Of a DNA stretch of 64,000 nt, positions 12,122 through 21,774 are shown piece by piece. Source of the DNA: Pseudomonas entomophila (GTDB lineage: Bacteria; Pseudomonadota; Gammaproteobacteria; Pseudomonadales; Pseudomonadaceae); NCBI RefSeq assembly GCF_023277925.1, contig NZ_CP063832.1, forward strand, positions 5,191,501 to 5,255,500, written 5' to 3'. Position 1 is the stretch's first letter. Every line of letters starts with the position of its first letter. A program made the translations under genes and the position numbers. The notes below the pieces were generated by a model, which searched no databases, was not told the origin of the DNA, and was given only the letters and a program-made list of their open reading frames with translations.

Positions 12122-13462
12122 ATGAGCAGAAAATACTTTGGTACCGATGGTATCCGTGGCCGCGTTGGCCAGTTCCCGATCACCCCGGACTTCATGCTGA
12201 AACTGGGTTGGGCGGCGGGCATGGCCTTCCGCAAGCAGGGGCATTGCCGTGTGTTGGTGGGCAAGGACACTCGGATTTCCGGTTACATGTTCGAGTCCGC
12301 GCTTGAGGCCGGGCTGTCCGCAGCCGGTGCCGACGTCATGCTGCTTGGGCCGATGCCCACGCCGGCCATTGCCTACCTGACCCGTACCTTCCATGCCGAA
12401 GCCGGGATCGTCATCAGTGCCTCGCACAATCCGCATGACGACAACGGCATCAAGTTCTTCTCGGGCAGTGGTACTAAGCTACCCGATGAAGTCGAGCTGA
12501 TGATCGAGGAGCTGCTCGATCAGCCGATGACGGTCGTCGAGTCCGGCAAGCTGGGCAAGGTGTCGCGAATCAACGATGCCGCAGGTCGTTACATCGAGTT
12601 TTGCAAGAGCAGCGTGCCGACCAGTACCAGCTTCGAAGGGCTCAAGATCGTCGTGGATTGCGCCCACGGCGCCACCTACAAGGTTGCGCCGAGCGTGTTT
12701 CGTGAGCTGGGAGCCGAGGTGACGGTGCTGCACGCAGCGCCTGATGGCCTCAACATCAATGAGAATTGCGGCTCGACCCATATCGAGTCGCTGCAAGCCG
12801 CGGTGCTGGTGGGGCATGCCGACCTGGGTATTGCTTTCGATGGCGACGGTGACCGGGTACTGATGGTCGACCATACCGGTGCCATCGTCGACGGTGACGA
12901 GTTGCTGTACATCATCGGTCGTGACCTGCATGACCGCGGCAAGCTGCAAGGGGGGGTGGTCGGCACGCTCATGAGTAACTTGGGCCTGGAGCTGGCCTTC
13001 AAGGAGCTGGACATCCCGTTCGTGCGGGCCAAGGTCGGCGACCGTTATGTCATGGCTGAGTTGCTCGAGCGCGAGTGGCTGCTGGGTGGCGAGAACTCCG
13101 GGCATGTCGTGTGCTGCAGCCACACCACTACCGGCGATGCCATCATTGCTGCGCTGCAGGTGCTGATGGCCCTCAAGCGTAAAGGCGAAACCCTTGCCCA
13201 GGCGCGTCAAGGCGTGCGCAAGTGCCCGCAGGTATTGATCAACGTGCGCTTTGAAGCGGGTAAGAGTGACCCGTTGAAAAACCCGCTGGTGAAAGAGGCC
13301 AGCGACAAGGCAACCGAGGCCATGGCTGGGCGCGGGCGGGTGCTGCTGCGCAAGTCCGGCACCGAACCGCTGGTGCGTGTGATGGTCGAAGGCGACGATG
13401 AAAACCAGGTGCGTGGCCATGCCGAAACCTTGGCGAAACTCGTTGCTGAAGTTTGTGCCTGA
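12122..13462 (+). CDS. glmM: Phosphoglucosamine mutase GlmM
   Basis: A 446-aa alpha-D-phosphohexomutase that converts glucosamine-6-P to glucosamine-1-P for UDP-GlcNAc, and so for peptidoglycan and LPS. The phosphoserine loop is [12 protein letters not shown] (around residue 100). The metal-binding loop [11 protein letters not shown] is near residue 240, the sugar-binding loop GGENSGH is near 325, and the phosphate-binding [12 protein letters not shown] is near the C-terminus. All four conserved loops are intact. Confidence 0.96.
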   Translation: MSRKYFGTDGIRGRVGQFPITPDFMLKLGWAAGMAFRKQGHCRVLVGKDTRISGYMFESALEAGLSAAGADVMLLGPMPTPAIAYLTRTFHAEAGIVISASHNPHDDNGIKFFSGSGTKLPDEVELMIEELLDQPMTVVESGKLGKVSRINDAAGRYIEFCKSSVPTSTSFEGLKIVVDCAHGATYKVAPSVFRELGAEVTVLHAAPDGLNINENCGSTHIESLQAAVLVGHADLGIAFDGDGDRVLMVDHTGAIVDGDELLYIIGRDLHDRGKLQGGVVGTLMSNLGLELAFKELDIPFVRAKVGDRYVMAELLEREWLLGGENSGHVVCCSHTTTGDAIIAALQVLMALKRKGETLAQARQGVRKCPQVLINVRFEAGKSDPLKNPLVKEASDKATEAMAGRGRVLLRKSGTEPLVRVMVEGDDENQVRGHAETLAKLVAEVCA

Positions 13463-13474
13463 ATAGACTTGCCA

Positions 13475-13503
13475 GCGCAGATCGGGTTGGGTAAGATCTG
13501 CGC
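13475..13503 (+). terminator. Stem-loop between glmM and tpiA
   Basis: GCGCAGATC pairs perfectly with GATCTGCGC around an 11-nt loop. There is no T-run afterwards, so termination is weak or absent. It sits 24 bp upstream of tpiA. Confidence 0.45.
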
Positions 13504-13527
13504 CCACTTTGACCGACGAGGTAAAGC

Positions 13528-14283
13528 ATGCGTCGCCCCATGGTAGCTGGTAACTGGAAGATGCACGGTACCCGCGCCAGCGTCGTAGAGCTGACTCAGG
13601 GCTTGGGCAATTTGTCCTTGCCCAGCGGTGTGGAAGTCGCGGTGTTTCCGCCTTCGCTGTTTATCACTCAAGTGATTGACGGGCTGGAAGGTAAAGGGAT
13701 CAACGTAGGCGCACAGAATTCTGCTGTACAGCCTGAACAAGGCGCGCTGACCGGCGAAGTTGCACCGAGTCAGTTGGCTGAAGTAGGTTGCAGGTATGTC
13801 TTGATCGGCCACTCCGAACGGCGCCAGATTATTGGTGAAACTGACGAAGTGCTGAATCAGAAGTTTGCAGCGGCTCAGCAAAGTGGTTTGACGCCGGTGC
13901 TCTGTATAGGGGAAACTCTCGCAGAGCGCGAGGCAGGCGAGACGCTCGAAGTTGTAGGGCGTCAACTAAGCAGTGTTATCGATGTGTTCGGTATCAAGGC
14001 TTTTGCCAATGCAGTAATTGCCTATGAGCCTGTTTGGGCCATCGGTACTGGTTTGACGGCCTCGCCACAGCAAGCCCAGGATGTGCATGCAGCCATCCGT
14101 AAGCAGTTGGCGGCGATGGACGCCGAAGTCGCAGGAAATATGCGGCTTCTCTACGGCGGCAGCGTGAAGGCGGCCAATGCGGCTGAACTGTTCGGCATGC
14201 CGGATATCGATGGGGGGCTCATTGGTGGAGCGTCCCTGAACGCAGACGAATTCGGTGCAATTTGTCGCGCCGCAGGAAACTGA
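13528..14283 (+). CDS. tpiA: Triosephosphate isomerase TpiA
   Basis: A 251-aa TIM-barrel enzyme interconverting dihydroxyacetone phosphate and glyceraldehyde-3-P. Catalytic elements are visible: the Asn/Lys of [10 protein letters not shown], the electrophilic His of LIGHSERRQ, the catalytic Glu in [11 protein letters not shown] and the flexible phosphate loop. The ATG is preceded by GACGAGGT. Codon use is noticeably richer in A/T third positions than in glmM, and this continues into secG. The secG start lies 4 bp after the stop. Confidence 0.96.
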   Translation: MRRPMVAGNWKMHGTRASVVELTQGLGNLSLPSGVEVAVFPPSLFITQVIDGLEGKGINVGAQNSAVQPEQGALTGEVAPSQLAEVGCRYVLIGHSERRQIIGETDEVLNQKFAAAQQSGLTPVLCIGETLAEREAGETLEVVGRQLSSVIDVFGIKAFANAVIAYEPVWAIGTGLTASPQQAQDVHAAIRKQLAAMDAEVAGNMRLLYGGSVKAANAAELFGMPDIDGGLIGGASLNADEFGAICRAAGN

Positions 14284-14287
14284 ACAA

Positions 14288-14680
14288 ATGCTGGAAACAG
14301 TCGTAGTTGTTTTTCATCTGTTAGCAGCGTTGGCACTGGTTGTAATGGTGTTGCTGCAACAGGGTAAAGGTGCGGAAGCAGGTGCATCTTTCGGCGCAGG
14401 TGCTTCAAATACTGTGTTCGGAAGCCAAGGTTCCGCTACCTTTTTGAGTAAAGTTACTGCTATACTTGCCGCCACTTTCTTTTTGACTGCACTTGGGTTA
14501 GGATACTTCGCCAAGCAGCAAGCTCACCAGCTGACTCAAGCTGGTCTGCCAGATCCAGCAGTGCTGGAAGTCAAAGAGCAAAAGCCGGCAGTCAATGATG
14601 ATGTACCGGTGCTCCAGCAGCAGAAGAGTGAAACCACCAACTCCGGTGACGTACCTCCTCCAGCGAAAGAGCAGCAGTAA
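14288..14680 (+). CDS. secG: Preprotein translocase subunit SecG
   Basis: A 130-aa inner-membrane component of the SecYEG channel. It has two transmembrane helices ([19 protein letters not shown] and [14 protein letters not shown]) joined by a Gly-rich cytoplasmic loop, [22 protein letters not shown], the family hallmark. A longer Q/P/E-rich C-terminal tail follows, as in other pseudomonads. I chose ATG at 14288 ([10 protein letters not shown]) because an earlier in-frame start would extend into tpiA. It is followed at once by tRNA-Leu. Confidence 0.93.
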   Translation: MLETVVVVFHLLAALALVVMVLLQQGKGAEAGASFGAGASNTVFGSQGSATFLSKVTAILAATFFLTALGLGYFAKQQAHQLTQAGLPDPAVLEVKEQKPAVNDDVPVLQQQKSETTNSGDVPPPAKEQQ

Positions 14681-14698
14681 CGGGTTTCAAGTAGTATT

Positions 14699-14784
14699 GC
14701 CGAGGTGGTGGAATTGGTAGACACGCAACCTTGAGGTGGTTGTGCCCATAGGGTGTAGGGGTTCGAGTCCCCTTCTCGGTACCA
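14699..14784 (+). tRNA. tRNA-Leu (anticodon GAG)
   Basis: An 86-nt type II tRNA with a long variable arm. The acceptor GCCGAGG pairs with TCTCGGT (two G.U), followed by discriminator A and an encoded CCA. The anticodon stem CAACC/GGTTG encloses the loop TTGAGGT, giving GAG at 14733-14735 (reads CUC/CUU). The T loop GTTCGAGTCC is canonical. Confidence 0.95.
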
Positions 14785-14794
14785 ATTGAAGCAT

Positions 14795-14821
14795 GAAAGC
14801 CCGCTTTGAGCGGGCTTTCTT
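14795..14821 (+). terminator. Rho-independent terminator after tRNA-Leu
   Basis: GAAAGCCCGCT and AGCGGGCTTTC form an 11-bp stem around a short TTG loop, followed by TT, 10 bp past the tRNA 3' end. Confidence 0.85.
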
Positions 14822-14883
14822 GCAGGTGGAGGTCGGATTGACCCAGCAAAGGGTTCAGTCTTATACTTTCGCCCCAGCTTTGT

Positions 14884-14960
<77 letters not shown>

Positions 14961-14970
14961 GCTTCAGCAG

Positions 14971-14993
14971 AGCCCCTTTTCAGGGGCTTTTTG
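14971..14993 (+). terminator. Terminator 1 between tRNA-fMet and rimP
   Basis: AGCCCC-TTTTCA-GGGGCT is followed by a T-run. It lies 10 bp after the tRNA and is the first of two tandem hairpins before rimP. Confidence 0.85.
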
Positions 14994-15039
14994 CTAGCCG
15001 AACAGTTTTAGGCGTCGTTGTCCAACGGCGCTTTCAGGG

Positions 15040-15061
15040 ATGGGCGCTTCGCCCATTTTTT
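15040..15061 (+). terminator. Terminator 2 / attenuator before rimP
   Basis: ATGGGCG-CTT-CGCCCAT is followed by TTTTT and lies 30 bp upstream of the rimP start. Together with the preceding hairpin it resembles the leader attenuators of the E. coli metY-nusA operon. Confidence 0.8.
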
Positions 15062-15090
15062 ATTTGCACAGCATGCACGAGGGGGTTCAG

Positions 15091-15549
15091 GTGTCGAGCA
15101 AGCTAGAACAGTTGCAGGCCTTGTTGGCCCCGGTTGTCGAGGGTCTGGGCTACCAATGCTGGGGGATCGAATACGTCTCCCAGGGCAAACATTCGGTACT
15201 GCGTATCTATATCGACAAGGAAGGCGGCATTCTGGTGGACGACTGCGAAGCTGTCAGCCGTCAGGCCAGCGCCATCCTCGATGTGGAAGATCCGATCAGC
15301 TCTGAATATACCCTCGAGGTGTCCTCTCCAGGCATGGATCGCCCGCTGTTCACCCTTGAACAGTTTGCTTCGCATGCCGGCGAGCAGGTGAAGATCAAGC
15401 TGCGTACGCCCTTCGAAGGTCGTCGTAACTTCCAGGGCCTTCTCCGTGGTGTGGAGGAGCAGGATGTGGTGGTCCAGGTGGACAATCACGAGTTCCTGTT
15501 GCCGATCGACTCGATCGACAAGGCCAATATTATTCCCAGTTTTGACTGA
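15091..15549 (+). CDS. rimP: Ribosome maturation factor RimP
   Basis: A 152-aa factor required for 30S maturation. The N-terminal alpha/beta domain includes [19 protein letters not shown] and [10 protein letters not shown] (the conserved S-S-P-G-x-D/E-R-P motif). The C-terminal domain is SH3-like. I chose GTG at 15091 because GAGGGGG at 15079-15085 is correctly spaced and the length then matches E. coli RimP. ATG at 15073 would add six residues with no ribosome site. It is the first protein gene of the nusA operon. Confidence 0.93.
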
Positions 15550-15608
15550 GACGTGCCGGGCCCGGAGGACTTTCCGGGGCCAATGGCTTGCGCAAGGCGA
15601 GGCGTACG

Positions 15609-17090
15609 ATGAGCAAAGAAGTACTGCTGGTTGTTGAATCGGTATCCAACGAAAAGGGTGTACCACCCGGCGTCATTTTCGAAGCGCTGGAAGTGGCCCT
15701 GGCCACTGCAACCAAAAAACGTTTTGAGGACGAAGTCGACCTGCGTGTGGAAATCAACCGCCACACGGGTAGCTACGAGACCTTCCGTCGCTGGACCGTG
15801 GTCGACGAGAACGACCTGGACGATCCGGCCATCGAGACCTGGCTGAGCAAGATCCAGGACACGCACCCGGACGCCAAGATCGGTGACGTGATCGAAGAGA
15901 AGATCGAGTCGATCGAGTTCGGCCGCATCGCCGCTCAGACCGCCAAGCAGGTCATCGTGCAGAAGGTTCGCGAGGCTGAGCGCGCGCAAGTCGTCGACGC
16001 CTACCGTGAACGCGTGGGCGAGATCATCTCCGGTACCGTGAAGAAGGTCACCCGCGACAACGTCATCGTCGACCTTGGCAACAACGCCGAGGCGCTGTTG
16101 GCGCGTGAAGACATCATCCCCCGTGAGACCTTCCGGGTCGGCGTGCGCCTGCGTGCGCTGCTCAAGGAAATCCGCACCGAGAACCGCGGTCCGCAGTTGG
16201 TCCTGTCGCGCACCGCGCCGCAGATGCTGATCGAGCTGTTCCGCATCGAAGTGCCGGAAATCGCCGAAGGCCTCATCGAAGTCATGGCCGCCTCCCGTGA
16301 TCCGGGATCGCGTGCCAAGATCGCCGTCCGCTCCAAGGACAAGCGCATCGACCCGCAAGGCGCCTGCATCGGCATGCGTGGTTCGCGCGTCCAGGCCGTA
16401 TCCGGCGAGCTGGGTGGCGAGCGTGTGGATATCGTCCTTTGGGACGAGAACCCGGCGCAGTTCGTCATCAACGCCATGTCGCCAGCAGAGGTTGCTGCGA
16501 TCATCGTTGATGAGGACGCCCATGCGATGGATATCGCGGTGGCCGAGGATAACCTGGCCCAGGCCATCGGACGTGGCGGCCAGAACGTCCGTCTGGCCAG
16601 CCAGCTGACTGCCTGGACCCTGAACGTGATGACCGAGAAGGACATCCAGGCCAAGCAACAAGCGGAAACCGGCGACATCCTGCGTAATTTCATCGATGAA
16701 CTGGAAGTCGACGAAGAGCTGGCACAGGTGCTGGTCGACGAAGGCTTCACCAGCCTCGAAGAAATTGCCTACGTACCGTTGGAAGAAATGCTCAACATCG
16801 ATGGCTTTGACGAGGACATCGTCAATGAGCTGCGTGCTCGTGCCAAGGACCGTTTGTTGACCAAGGCCATCGCTACCGAAGAAAAACTGGCAGACGCCCA
16901 TCCGGCCGACGACCTGCTCTCCCTCGAGGGCATGGACAAGGACCTGGCGGCCGAACTGGCGGTGCGCGGCGTGGTTAACCGCGAAGACCTGGCCGAGCAG
17001 TCGATTGACGATCTGCTCGACATCGACGGCATCGACGAAGAGCGTGCCGGCAAGTTGATCATGGCCGCCCGAGCCCACTGGTTCGAGTAA
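15609..17090 (+). CDS. nusA: Transcription termination/antitermination factor NusA
   Basis: A 493-aa RNA polymerase-binding factor controlling pausing, intrinsic termination and antitermination. It has the N-terminal RNAP-binding domain (about 1-125) and an S1 domain (about 135-200). KH1 and KH2 follow, containing [14 protein letters not shown] and [12 protein letters not shown]. Two acidic AR2 repeats sit at the C-terminus ([18 protein letters not shown]). Start [17 protein letters not shown] is canonical. It lies between rimP and infB, and in the E. coli equivalent its product autoregulates the operon at leader terminators. Confidence 0.97.
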   Translation: MSKEVLLVVESVSNEKGVPPGVIFEALEVALATATKKRFEDEVDLRVEINRHTGSYETFRRWTVVDENDLDDPAIETWLSKIQDTHPDAKIGDVIEEKIESIEFGRIAAQTAKQVIVQKVREAERAQVVDAYRERVGEIISGTVKKVTRDNVIVDLGNNAEALLAREDIIPRETFRVGVRLRALLKEIRTENRGPQLVLSRTAPQMLIELFRIEVPEIAEGLIEVMAASRDPGSRAKIAVRSKDKRIDPQGACIGMRGSRVQAVSGELGGERVDIVLWDENPAQFVINAMSPAEVAAIIVDEDAHAMDIAVAEDNLAQAIGRGGQNVRLASQLTAWTLNVMTEKDIQAKQQAETGDILRNFIDELEVDEELAQVLVDEGFTSLEEIAYVPLEEMLNIDGFDEDIVNELRARAKDRLLTKAIATEEKLADAHPADDLLSLEGMDKDLAAELAVRGVVNREDLAEQSIDDLLDIDGIDEERAGKLIMAARAHWFE

Positions 17091-17117
17091 TTAGGCGCGG
17101 CCTGAGGAGAGAAGTGC

Positions 17118-19670
17118 ATGACGCAAGTCACGGTGAAAGAACTGGCCCAAGAGGTCGAGGCACCGGTAGAGCGCCTGCTGCAGCAGATGCGTGAGGCAGG
17201 TCTGCCGCACACCGACGCCGGTCAGGTAGTGACCGACAATGAGAAGCAGACGCTGCTGACTCATTTGAAAAGCAGCCACAAGAGCAAGGCGGAAGAGCCG
17301 CGCAAGATCACCTTGCAGCGCAAGACCACCAGCACTCTGCGTGTCGCCGGTAGCAAGAGCATCAGCGTAGAAGTACGCAAGAAGAAAGTGTTCGTGCAGC
17401 GCAGCCCGGAAGAGATTCAGGCCGAGCAGAAGCGCGAGCAGGAAGAGCGCCGCGCCGCTGAGAACGCTGCGCGCGAGAAGGCTGACGCCGAAGCTCGCCA
17501 GCGCAACGAAGAGCAAGCCCGTCGTCAGACGGCTGAAGCCCCTGCGGCCGCTCCTGTGGCCAAGGCAGATCCAGCTCCGGCTGTCGCCGCGGCTGCAGCG
17601 CCTGCAGTGGCCGAAGCGCCGGTGTCCGAAGACGCCGCCGCCCGTGCCGCCGAGCGCAAGAAGGACGAAGCCCGCCGCAATGAAAGCCGCACCCGTGACG
17701 ATGATCGTCGTGGCGGTGGTGTTGCCGGCGAGCGCCGTGGCGAAGCGCCGCGTGTGTCCATCAAGGTCAAGGTCAAGGAGAAGGAAAAGGCTCCGACTCC
17801 GCGTGCCGCGCCACGCACCACCGACGAAGAGAGCGATGGTTTCCGTCGCGGTCGCGGTGGCAAGGGCAAGCCGAAGAAGCGCAACCAGCACGGCTTCCAG
17901 AACCCGACCGGTCCAGTCATCCGTGACGTGACCATCGGCGAGACCATCACCGTTTCGGACCTGGCGCAGCAGATGTCGGTCAAAGGCGCTGAAGTCGTCA
18001 AGTTCATGTTCAAGCTGGGTACCCCGGTCACCATCAACCAGGTGCTCGACCAGGAAACCGCTCAGCTGGTCGCCGAAGAACTGGGCCACAAGGTCACCCT
18101 GGTCAGCGACACCGCCCTGGAAGATTCCCTGGCCGAATCGCTGAAGTTCGAAGGTGTCAGCGAGTCTCGCGCACCGGTCGTGACCGTCATGGGCCACGTC
18201 GACCACGGCAAGACTTCGCTGCTCGACTATATCCGTCGTGCCAAGGTTGCCGCTGGCGAAGCCGGTGGTATCACCCAGCACATCGGCGCCTACCACGTGG
18301 AAACCGACCGCGGCATGGTCACCTTCCTCGACACCCCGGGCCACGCAGCGTTCACGCAAATGCGCGCCCGTGGTGCCAAGGCGACCGACATCGTCATCCT
18401 GGTGGTGGCGGCGGACGACGGCGTGATGCCGCAGACCCGCGAAGCCGTCCAGCACGCGAAAGCCGCTGGTGTACCGCTGGTTGTCGCCGTGAACAAGATC
18501 GACAAGCCGGGTGCCGACCTCGATCGCATCCGTAACGAGCTGGCCGTCGAAGGCGTGACCTCCGAGGACTGGGGTGGTGACACGCCGTTCGTCAAGGTTT
18601 CGGCGAAGATGGGTACTGGTGTCGACGAGCTGCTCGAAGCCGTCCTGCTGCAGGCCGAGATCCTCGAACTCAAGGCCACCCCGACCGCACCTGGTCGCGG
18701 TGTCGTGGTCGAGTCGCGCCTGGACAAGGGCCGTGGCCCGGTGGCCACCATCCTGGTTCAGGACGGTACCCTGCGTCAGGGCGACATGGTCCTGGTCGGT
18801 TCCAACTATGGCCGCGTGCGTGCCATGCTCGACGAGAACGGCAAGCCTGTGAAGGAAGCCGGCCCGTCGATTCCGGTCGAGATCCTCGGCCTGGACGGCA
18901 CCCCGGACGCGGGTGACGAGATGTCCGTGGTCGCCGACGAGAAAAAGGCCCGTGAAGTTGCCCTGTTCCGTCAAGGCAAGTACCGCGAGGTCAAGCTGGC
19001 CCGTGCTCACGCCGGCAAGCTGGAAAACATCTTCGAGACCATGGGTCAGGAAGAGAAGAAGACGCTCAACATCGTCCTCAAGACCGATGTGCGTGGTTCG
19101 CTCGAAGCGCTGCAGGGTTCGCTCAGCAGCCTGGGCAACGACGAAGTCCAGGTGCGCGTGATTGGTGGCGGCGTCGGTGGTATCACCGAGAGCGACGCCA
19201 ACCTGGCGCTGGCTTCGAACGCGGTGCTGTTCGGCTTCAACGTGCGTGCCGATGCCGGCGCGCGCAAGATCGTCGAGCAGGAAGGTCTGGACATGCGTTA
19301 CTACAACGTGATCTACGACATCATCGAAGACGTCAAGAAAGCGTTGACCGGCATGCTCGGCAGCGATGTTCGCGAGAACATCCTGGGTGTGGCCGAAGTG
19401 CGTGACGTGTTCCGTTCGCCGAAGTTCGGCGCCATCGCTGGCTGTATGGTCATCGAGGGTACCGTGTACCGCAACCGTCCGATCCGCGTACTGCGCGAGG
19501 ACGTGGTGATCTTCGAAGGCGAACTGGAATCGCTGCGTCGCTTCAAGGACGATGCCTCCGAAGTGCGTAACGGCATGGAGTGCGGTATTGGCGTCAAGAG
19601 CTACAACGACGTCAAGGTCGGCGACAAGATCGAAGTCTTCGAGAAAGTCCAGGTGGCTCGTACCCTGTAA
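17118..19670 (+). CDS. infB: Translation initiation factor IF-2
   Basis: An 850-aa GTPase that places fMet-tRNA on the 30S subunit and promotes subunit joining. It has an N-terminal IF2_N domain, a long charged Ala/Glu/Arg-rich linker (about 80-270), a second IF2_N, then the G domain. The G domain carries G1 GHVDHGKTS (about residue 358), G3 DTPGHAAF and G4 NKID. Domains II, III and the fMet-binding C2 domain follow. It is 27 bp after nusA. Confidence 0.97.
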   Translation: MTQVTVKELAQEVEAPVERLLQQMREAGLPHTDAGQVVTDNEKQTLLTHLKSSHKSKAEEPRKITLQRKTTSTLRVAGSKSISVEVRKKKVFVQRSPEEIQAEQKREQEERRAAENAAREKADAEARQRNEEQARRQTAEAPAAAPVAKADPAPAVAAAAAPAVAEAPVSEDAAARAAERKKDEARRNESRTRDDDRRGGGVAGERRGEAPRVSIKVKVKEKEKAPTPRAAPRTTDEESDGFRRGRGGKGKPKKRNQHGFQNPTGPVIRDVTIGETITVSDLAQQMSVKGAEVVKFMFKLGTPVTINQVLDQETAQLVAEELGHKVTLVSDTALEDSLAESLKFEGVSESRAPVVTVMGHVDHGKTSLLDYIRRAKVAAGEAGGITQHIGAYHVETDRGMVTFLDTPGHAAFTQMRARGAKATDIVILVVAADDGVMPQTREAVQHAKAAGVPLVVAVNKIDKPGADLDRIRNELAVEGVTSEDWGGDTPFVKVSAKMGTGVDELLEAVLLQAEILELKATPTAPGRGVVVESRLDKGRGPVATILVQDGTLRQGDMVLVGSNYGRVRAMLDENGKPVKEAGPSIPVEILGLDGTPDAGDEMSVVADEKKAREVALFRQGKYREVKLARAHAGKLENIFETMGQEEKKTLNIVLKTDVRGSLEALQGSLSSLGNDEVQVRVIGGGVGGITESDANLALASNAVLFGFNVRADAGARKIVEQEGLDMRYYNVIYDIIEDVKKALTGMLGSDVRENILGVAEVRDVFRSPKFGAIAGCMVIEGTVYRNRPIRVLREDVVIFEGELESLRRFKDDASEVRNGMECGIGVKSYNDVKVGDKIEVFEKVQVARTL

Positions 19671-19727
19671 GGGGCGAGCGTGGCGCAGGCCCCGTCGCAA
19701 GGCGGTTGGCAGCGCCTCACAAGGTAG

Positions 19728-19760
19728 CGCCCGGTCAGGCTTCAGCCTGACCGGGCGTTT
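19728..19760 (+). terminator. 13-bp perfect stem-loop between infB and rbfA
   Basis: CGCCCGGTCAGGC-TTCA-GCCTGACCGGGCG is followed by only three T. It lies inside an otherwise continuous operon, so it probably attenuates transcription, marks a processing point or protects the infB 3' end. Confidence 0.7.
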
Positions 19761-19786
19761 GCCGCTTTACGTTACAGGTAGCAAGA

Positions 19787-20185
19787 ATGGCAAAAGAATA
19801 TAGCCGTACCCAACGCATCGGCGATCAGATGCAGCGTGAGCTGGCCGAACTGATCCGCCGTGAAGTCAAAGATCCGCGCGTCGGCCTGGTGACCATCACC
19901 GCAGTCGACGTCAGCCGTGACCTTGGCCACGCCAAGGTCTTCATCACGGTCATGGGGCAGGATGGCACCGATGCCGTGCCGCAGACCCTCAAGGCCCTCA
20001 CCAGTGCCGCGAGCTTCCTGCGCCTGCACCTGGGCCGCGTCATGCAACTGCGCAGCGTGCCGCAACTGCACTTCCACTTCGATGAAAGCGTCAGCCGTGG
20101 TGTCCACCTGTCGGCGCTGATCGAGCGTGCAGTGGCCGAAGACCGCCTGCACAAGGATGCCGACGAGCTGGACGCCAAGGAGTAA
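19787..20185 (+). CDS. rbfA: Ribosome-binding factor A
   Basis: A 132-aa KH-fold protein that binds the 30S subunit during 16S 5'-end maturation. The conserved start [18 protein letters not shown], the strand segment [15 protein letters not shown], and the C-terminal [14 protein letters not shown] all fit the family. The ATG is preceded by ACAGGTAGCAAG. truB begins 3 bp after the stop. Confidence 0.95.
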   Translation: MAKEYSRTQRIGDQMQRELAELIRREVKDPRVGLVTITAVDVSRDLGHAKVFITVMGQDGTDAVPQTLKALTSAASFLRLHLGRVMQLRSVPQLHFHFDESVSRGVHLSALIERAVAEDRLHKDADELDAKE

Positions 20186-20188
20186 GCG

Positions 20189-21106
20189 GTGGCCCAGGTC
20201 AAACGTATCCGCCGCAATGTCAGCGGCATCATCCTGCTCGACAAACCATTGGGGTTCACCTCCAACGCCGCCTTGCAGAAGGTCCGCTGGTTGCTCAACG
20301 CGGAAAAGGCCGGCCATACCGGCAGCCTCGACCCGTTGGCCACCGGCGTGCTGCCGCTGTGCTTCGGTGAAGCGACCAAGTTCTCCCAGTACCTGCTCGA
20401 TTCCGACAAGGGCTACGAGACGGTCATGCAGATGGGGCAGACCACCACCACCGCGGACGCCGAGGGTGAAGTCCTGCAGACTCGCGAAGTGACCGTTGGT
20501 CGCGCCGATATCGAGGCCGTGATCCCGCGTTTTCGGGGTGACATCCTGCAGGTACCGCCGATGTACTCGGCGCTCAAGCGTGATGGCCAGCCGCTTTACA
20601 AGCTGGCGCGTGCAGGAGAGGTAGTGGAGCGCGAGGCGCGTTCTGTTACTATTGGCCGCTTGGAGTTGCTTGAGCACGAAGGTACCCGTGCGCGGCTGTC
20701 GGTTGGATGCAGCAAAGGCACCTATATCCGCACGCTGGTCGAGGATATCGGTGAGGCGCTGGGCTGTGGAGCCTACGTCGCCGAACTGCGTCGCACCCAG
20801 GCCGGGCCTTTCGCGCTGGCACAGACCGTGACGCTCGAGGAACTCGAACAGGCTCATTCTGAAGGTGGCAACGAAGCGCTCGATCGCTTCCTGATGCCTT
20901 CCGACAGCGGGCTGCAGGACTGGCCACTGGTGTTGTTGTCCGAGCACAGCGCGTTCTACTGGCTGCATGGCCAGGCGGTACGTGCACCGGACGCACCGCA
21001 GTTTGGCATGGTCCGCGTACAGGATCACAATGGTCGCTTCATCGGTATCGGTGAAGTGAGCGAAGACGGGCGCATTGCGCCGCGTCGGCTGATTCGGTCT
21101 GAATGA
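20189..21106 (+). CDS. truB: tRNA pseudouridine-55 synthase TruB
   Basis: A 305-aa enzyme that makes pseudouridine 55 in the T loop of tRNAs. The catalytic Asp lies in [20 protein letters not shown]. YKAxxR-type and [13 protein letters not shown] (here [14 protein letters not shown]) motifs follow, and the C-terminal PUA-like region ends the protein. It starts with GTG at 20189, 3 bp after rbfA (GGAGTAA overlaps the rbfA stop), implying translational coupling. Confidence 0.95.
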   Translation: MAQVKRIRRNVSGIILLDKPLGFTSNAALQKVRWLLNAEKAGHTGSLDPLATGVLPLCFGEATKFSQYLLDSDKGYETVMQMGQTTTTADAEGEVLQTREVTVGRADIEAVIPRFRGDILQVPPMYSALKRDGQPLYKLARAGEVVEREARSVTIGRLELLEHEGTRARLSVGCSKGTYIRTLVEDIGEALGCGAYVAELRRTQAGPFALAQTVTLEELEQAHSEGGNEALDRFLMPSDSGLQDWPLVLLSEHSAFYWLHGQAVRAPDAPQFGMVRVQDHNGRFIGIGEVSEDGRIAPRRLIRSE

Positions 21107-21193
21107 CCGAAACCACAGGGCGAGGCTTCGGCCCCGTCCTGCGGAATCGAGGATGGCTGTCAGTAGGCACGGTCATGCCTCTTTTTATTAATA

Positions 21194-21237
21194 CAGGGAT
21201 CTTGTCCCTGGCCTATTGGACCCCGCTCGCGGGATCC
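21194..21237 (+). promoter_or_regulatory. Two hairpins in the rpsO leader (candidate S15 autoregulatory element)
   Basis: CAGGG-ATCTTGT-CCCTG (21194-21210) is followed by GGACCCCG/CGGGATCC (21218-21237), closing 8 nt before the AGGAG ribosome site of rpsO. S15 represses its own mRNA through leader structures in several bacteria. Whether this one does is an inference from position and folding. Confidence 0.5.
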
Positions 21238-21256
21238 GTTTATCAGGAGAAGCCAA

Positions 21257-21526
21257 ATGGCCCTCAGCGTCGAAGAAAAAGCTCAGATCGTTGCCGATTA
21301 CCAGCAAGCCGCCGGCGATACCGGTAGCCCGGAAGTGCAGGTTGCTCTGCTGACCGCCAACATCAACAAGCTGCAAGGCCACTTCAAGGCCAACGAAAAA
21401 GACCACCACTCCCGTCGTGGTCTGATCCGTATGGTCAACCAGCGTCGTAAGCTGCTGGACTACCTGAAGGGCAAGGACACCACTCGTTACAGCGCCCTGA
21501 TCGGTCGCCTGGGCCTGCGTCGCTAA
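21257..21526 (+). CDS. rpsO: 30S ribosomal protein S15
   Basis: An 89-aa four-helix primary binder of the 16S central domain. The family pattern is intact: [21 protein letters not shown], then [23 protein letters not shown]. The ribosome site AGGAG precedes ATG at 21257. It has its own leader and stands between truB and pnp, as in E. coli. The 248-bp gap to pnp contains imperfect GC-rich complementarity that could form the RNase III-cleaved pnp leader known from E. coli, but I could not define a single stem. Confidence 0.97.
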   Translation: MALSVEEKAQIVADYQQAAGDTGSPEVQVALLTANINKLQGHFKANEKDHHSRRGLIRMVNQRRKLLDYLKGKDTTRYSALIGRLGLRR

Positions 21527-21774
21527 TAGCGGCCTGGCCAGTGGTGTTGCATGGTGTGTCGCATTCTTCGGCATCGCTGCCTGTCAGCGTCGCCGTTGGG
21601 CACGCCGCGCGATCTGCGAGGTTGGCAGCCTGGTTCGCCGTGCGGTTCATCCGCCCGGCGCCAGGCTCCCAGCCTCGTGTTGTATCTGGACGGTCAATGG
21701 GGCCGATTCCCCGTTCTGCCCAAGAATTCGCAAGAACCAGTTCCCCCAAGAGCCACTGAAAAAGGTAGGAAACC

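Noticed and set aside
17091..19700. Long open frame antisense to infB
   Set aside because: Coextensive with infB, compositionally biased and without a recognisable fold.
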